Assembly (NCBI GenBank): GCA_003142355.1
Contig: PLMF01000172.1
Location: forward strand, 20,011 to 27,224
Length of the DNA: 7,214 nucleotides
From: Bryobacterales bacterium
GTDB lineage: Bacteria > Acidobacteriota > Terriglobia > Bryobacterales > Bryobacteraceae
Reading direction: 5' to 3'
The position numbers and the translations under genes were made by a program. Positions 5,326-7,214 of the stretch are shown here, piece by piece. The notes beneath the pieces are model-generated. The model was not told the DNA's origin and did not search any database. It saw only the letters and a list, made by a program, of their open reading frames with translations. The stretch's first letter is position 1; each line of letters begins with the position of its first letter.

Positions 5326-6273
5326 ATGAGTGCAAGACGACCCGTTTTGACGATAATGCTCCTGTTGCTGCCGGCGTTGACCGAAGCGCAGAGGGCCGTG
5401 CCGTGCCCTCAGTCTGGCCCGCTGTCGGAGGCTCAACTGACCAAACTGGTGAAATCCGTTCCCGCCATGAGGATGAGGCAACTCGTCGCCAGTTGCGGCA
5501 TCGACTTCGAACCAGACGGAGGGGCCATCGGCCGCCTGCGTTCCGCGGGAATGCCGCGAACCGTCCTCGACGCAGTGCGAGCTGCCATTGGGCCGCCGGC
5601 CACTATCGTAGCGGCCAGAACAAAGGTAAACCCGAAGGATAGGCTGACGTACGTTTGGATTCCGCCGGGGACGTTCCAGATGGGGTGCTCGCCGGGGGAT
5701 GCCGAGTGCGACGACGACGAAAAGCCCGCACACCGGGTGACCATCACAAAAGGCTTTTGGCTGGGACAGACGCCCGTGACCCAGCAGGCCTATCTGCGAG
5801 CGGCAGGGCAGAACCCGAGCTATTTCAAAGGCGCTAATCTTCCCGTTGAGCAGGTGGATTGGGACGAAGCGCAGGCTTACTGCGCGGTGATCGGAGGGCG
5901 GCTGCCGACGGAAGCGGAGTGGGAATACGCGGCGCGGGCCGGTTCCACGAGTGCGCGCTATGGCGATTTGGAAGAGATCGCCTGGTACTCGGGGAACAGC
6001 GGAGGCAAGACGCACGAAGTGAGGCAAAAGCTCGCAAACGCCTTCGGGCTGTACGATATGCTGGGGAACGTGTGGCAGTGGGTCGCGGACCGGTACGGGA
6101 ATTACCCGTCCGGAGCGCAGAGCGATCCGTCAGGGGCCGTGAGCGGCCAGTTTATAGTGCTGCGCGGCGGTTCATGGGTCAGTGATCCGCGGGTCGTGCG
6201 CGTATCGAGCCGGAACGTGCGCGTACCGGCCTTCCGTAGCAACTTTGTCGGGCTCCGGTGCGTCGGGGAATGA
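5326..6273 (+). CDS. Exported single-FGE-like-domain protein with C-terminal variable region
   Basis: 315 residues. ATG 5326 is chosen over earlier in-frame codons because it follows the upstream stop by 16 bp and gives MSARR plus a hydrophobic signal peptide ending LTEA-Q, as in both paralogues. Residues 32-88 are the same small helical domain (PLSEAQL, FEP, LRSAGM). The middle helical module of the neighbours is absent: Gly-Pro at 89-90 runs straight into a PPATIVA linker otherwise seen before FGE-like domain 2 of the upstream gene. The FGE-sulfatase-like domain fills 101-315 (TYVWIPPGTF, RLPTEAEWEYAARAGS, NVWQW, LRGGSW, GLRCVGE). The catalytic Cys pair of true FGE is missing. The variable region at 283-309 lies just before the stop, the usual place for a DGR target. 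Likely an exported lectin-fold binding protein; the ligand is unknown. Confidence 0.92.
   Translation: MSARRPVLTIMLLLLPALTEAQRAVPCPQSGPLSEAQLTKLVKSVPAMRMRQLVASCGIDFEPDGGAIGRLRSAGMPRTVLDAVRAAIGPPATIVAARTKVNPKDRLTYVWIPPGTFQMGCSPGDAECDDDEKPAHRVTITKGFWLGQTPVTQQAYLRAAGQNPSYFKGANLPVEQVDWDEAQAYCAVIGGRLPTEAEWEYAARAGSTSARYGDLEEIAWYSGNSGGKTHEVRQKLANAFGLYDMLGNVWQWVADRYGNYPSGAQSDPSGAVSGQFIVLRGGSWVSDPRVVRVSSRNVRVPAFRSNFVGLRCVGE
6172..6252 (+). other. DGR-like variable region at the 3' end of the 315-residue gene
   Basis: 27 codons from TCA (LRGGSW) to GGG (VGLRCVGE), ending 18 bases before the stop. Differences from 3318-3398 fall on first and second bases of 16 codons, with third bases kept as C, T or G. 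The constant GLRCVGE tail would be the counterpart of the fixed 3' end where DGR cDNA synthesis starts in known systems. Position, codon pattern and protein fold together support the call. No template repeat is visible in the window to prove it. Confidence 0.72.
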
Positions 6274-6289
6274 CTTTCCCTTTGTTCTT
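6274..6289 (+). promoter_or_regulatory. 16-bp pyrimidine-rich intergenic spacer, duplicate copy
   Basis: Lies between TGA 6271-6273 and ATG 6290. It has the same length and a similar sequence to 5310-5325, consistent with being part of the 964-bp duplicated unit. No Shine-Dalgarno match; the G-rich GGGGAA before the stop is about 20 bases from the ATG, too far for normal use. Confidence 0.5.
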
Positions 6290-7214
6290 ATGAGTGCGAA
6301 ACTCCTTTCAATCACGATGCTATTGCTGCTGTCGGCGTTGACCGAAGCGCAACAGTCCGTGCCATGCCCGGGTCCTGGCCCGCTGTCGGAGGCTCAACTG
6401 ACGGAACTGGTGAAAGGCTCGGTTCCGGCAATACGGATCAGACAGCTCGTGGCCAGTTGCGGCGTTGACTTCGAACCCGCCGGAGAGATGATCAGCCGCC
6501 TGCGTTCCGCGGGAATGCCGGAAACCGTTCTCGACGCTGTGCGAGTCGCCACAGGACCCGCCGAAAGGAAGCGCCAGGCGGAGCAGGCTTTGTGGGAGTC
6601 CATCAAGGATAGCCAAGACCCGACGGCGTTTGAGGATTACCTTCGCCGGTATCCCGAGGGGCAGTTTGTCTCGCCGGCCCGGCAGAAGCACGGGGACCTC
6701 AAGATCGCGGGTATGCGGGCGGAAATGGAGCGGACCCTTGCCGCCGGACAATGGGACGCGGCTGAGGGAAGGATTCGAGATTTGCTGGGTGCTGTCCCGG
6801 AAAACGACGAGATCGGGGGTTGGCAGCGGCAGATCGCTGACGGGCGAGAGAAATTCCGGTTGGAGCAAGAGGCGAACACCGTCGCACCGGGCACAAAGGC
6901 GGTGAACCCGAAGGACGGGCTGACGTACGTCTGGATTCCGCCGGGCACGTTCCAGATGGGTTGTTCGCCAGGGGATAGCGAGTGCAATGACAACGAAAAG
7001 CCGACCCACCAGGTGACCATCACCAGGGGCTATTGGCTGGGGCAGACGCCCGTGACCCAGGGGGCCTATCAGCGCGTGACAGGACGGAACCCGAGCCATT
7101 TCAAAGGCCCTAATCTTCCCGTTGAGCAGGTGGACTGGAAAGAAGCGCAGGCTTATTGCGTAGCGATCAGAGGGCGGCTGCCGACGGAAGCAGAGTGGGA
7201 ATACGCGGCGCGGG
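6290..7214 (+). CDS. Exported FGE-like protein, 3'-truncated by window
   Basis: 308 codons are visible with no stop. It starts MSAKLLSIT with a signal peptide ending LTEA-Q. The small helical domain (PLSEAQL, FEP, LRSAGM) occupies about 31-88. Residues 91-190 are the helical module (LWESIKDSQDP, YLRRYPEGQF, QWDAAEGRI, GGWQRQIADGRE), very close to that of the 1040-residue protein and absent from the 315-residue one. An FGE-sulfatase-like domain begins at about 205 (TYVWIPPGTF, MGCSPGD, VTGRNPSHFKG) and is cut at EWEYAAR. By alignment to the 315-residue protein, its LRGGSW-type variable region should begin about 230-240 bases past the window end. Whether Sel1 repeats follow, as in the first paralogue, cannot be seen. 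Confidence 0.92.
   Translation, partial: MSAKLLSITMLLLLSALTEAQQSVPCPGPGPLSEAQLTELVKGSVPAIRIRQLVASCGVDFEPAGEMISRLRSAGMPETVLDAVRVATGPAERKRQAEQALWESIKDSQDPTAFEDYLRRYPEGQFVSPARQKHGDLKIAGMRAEMERTLAAGQWDAAEGRIRDLLGAVPENDEIGGWQRQIADGREKFRLEQEANTVAPGTKAVNPKDGLTYVWIPPGTFQMGCSPGDSECNDNEKPTHQVTITRGYWLGQTPVTQGAYQRVTGRNPSHFKGPNLPVEQVDWKEAQAYCVAIRGRLPTEAEWEYAAR

Larger units (their letters stand above)
4629..5592 (+). repeat. 964-bp tandem duplication, unit A
   Basis: Starts in the PPATTVAG linker after the Sel1 array, and includes FGE-like domain 2, the stop, the 16-bp spacer, and the signal peptide plus N-terminal domain of the 315-residue gene. The part 4629-5306 aligns without net gap to 5593-6270 (678 bp each). 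The offset of 964 bp also carries the start at 5326 onto the start at 6290. Confidence 0.7.
5593..6556 (+). repeat. 964-bp tandem duplication, unit B
   Basis: Second copy of the block 4629-5592. It contains the linker and FGE-like domain of the 315-residue gene, a 16-bp spacer, and the signal peptide and N-terminal domain of the last gene, up to Gly89-Pro90. The right end is set by homology with unit A; beyond it the last gene continues into the AERKRQAEQ module that the 315-residue gene lacks. Confidence 0.65.

Noticed and set aside
5134..6027. Long minus-strand open frame opposite the 315-residue gene, with similar frames at 2586-3422 and 4725-5318
   Set aside because: These resemble each other only because they lie opposite homologous FGE-like domains; the coding strand is clear from conserved motifs and signal peptides.
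3312..6270. Ordinary positive selection as the cause of variable codons
   Set aside because: Selection on amino acids does not by itself keep the third base identical in all 16 changed codons while synonymous changes accumulate next to them. It is kept as the alternative if no DGR is found.

Overview
The window is high-GC coding DNA with codon use and gene content that suggest a soil-type Acidobacteriota (Bryobacterales/Solibacter-like). The taxonomic guess rests on three things: a Pkn-type transmembrane Ser/Thr kinase with TPRs, exported proteins carrying a small helical 'PLSEAQL...FEP...LRSAGM' domain that I recall as frequent in that phylum, and GC-rich palindromes containing a GAGCCGCGA core. 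It is an inference, not an identification.

Layout, all genes on the + strand. (1) 1-2064: 3' part of a Ser/Thr protein kinase gene, entering at the DFG motif, then cytoplasmic TPR/coiled coil, a repetitive Pro/Glu-rich linker, one membrane helix and an extracytoplasmic TPR-like tail. (2) 2065-2186: spacer dominated by a 22-bp-stem palindrome. (3) 2187-5309: exported 1040-residue protein with two FGE-sulfatase/SUMF1-like (C-type-lectin fold) domains flanking nine 36-residue Sel1 repeats. (4) 5326-6273: exported 315-residue paralogue with one FGE-like domain. (5) 6290-7214: third paralogue, cut by the window end in its FGE-like domain. Genes 3 to 5 are separated by only 16 bp each and form a tandem paralogous array, probably one operon.

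The most important observation is at the C-terminal end of the FGE-like domains. Between domain 1 of the 1040-residue protein (3318-3398) and the 315-residue protein (6172-6252), 16 codons change amino acid. Every change is at the first or second codon position and none at the third, while synonymous third-position changes occur only in the unchanged codons around them. The variable codons are almost all NNC/NNT, at the positions where diversity-generating retroelement (DGR) templates carry AAC/AAT in FGE/C-type-lectin targets. I infer that these are DGR variable regions, or fossils of them. No reverse transcriptase or template repeat lies in the window, so the mutator would have to be elsewhere.

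How the parts may work together (inference): a membrane kinase and a set of exported proteins with diversified lectin-like binding faces are encoded side by side. The kinase's extracytoplasmic tail shares a gapless 40-residue module with the middle module of two of the exported proteins. This suggests a common envelope-located system, for example ligand recognition linked to signalling. The array has been reshaped by duplication: the 315-residue gene looks like the product of a 964-bp tandem duplication joining the N-terminal domain of one gene to the linker and FGE-like domain of another.
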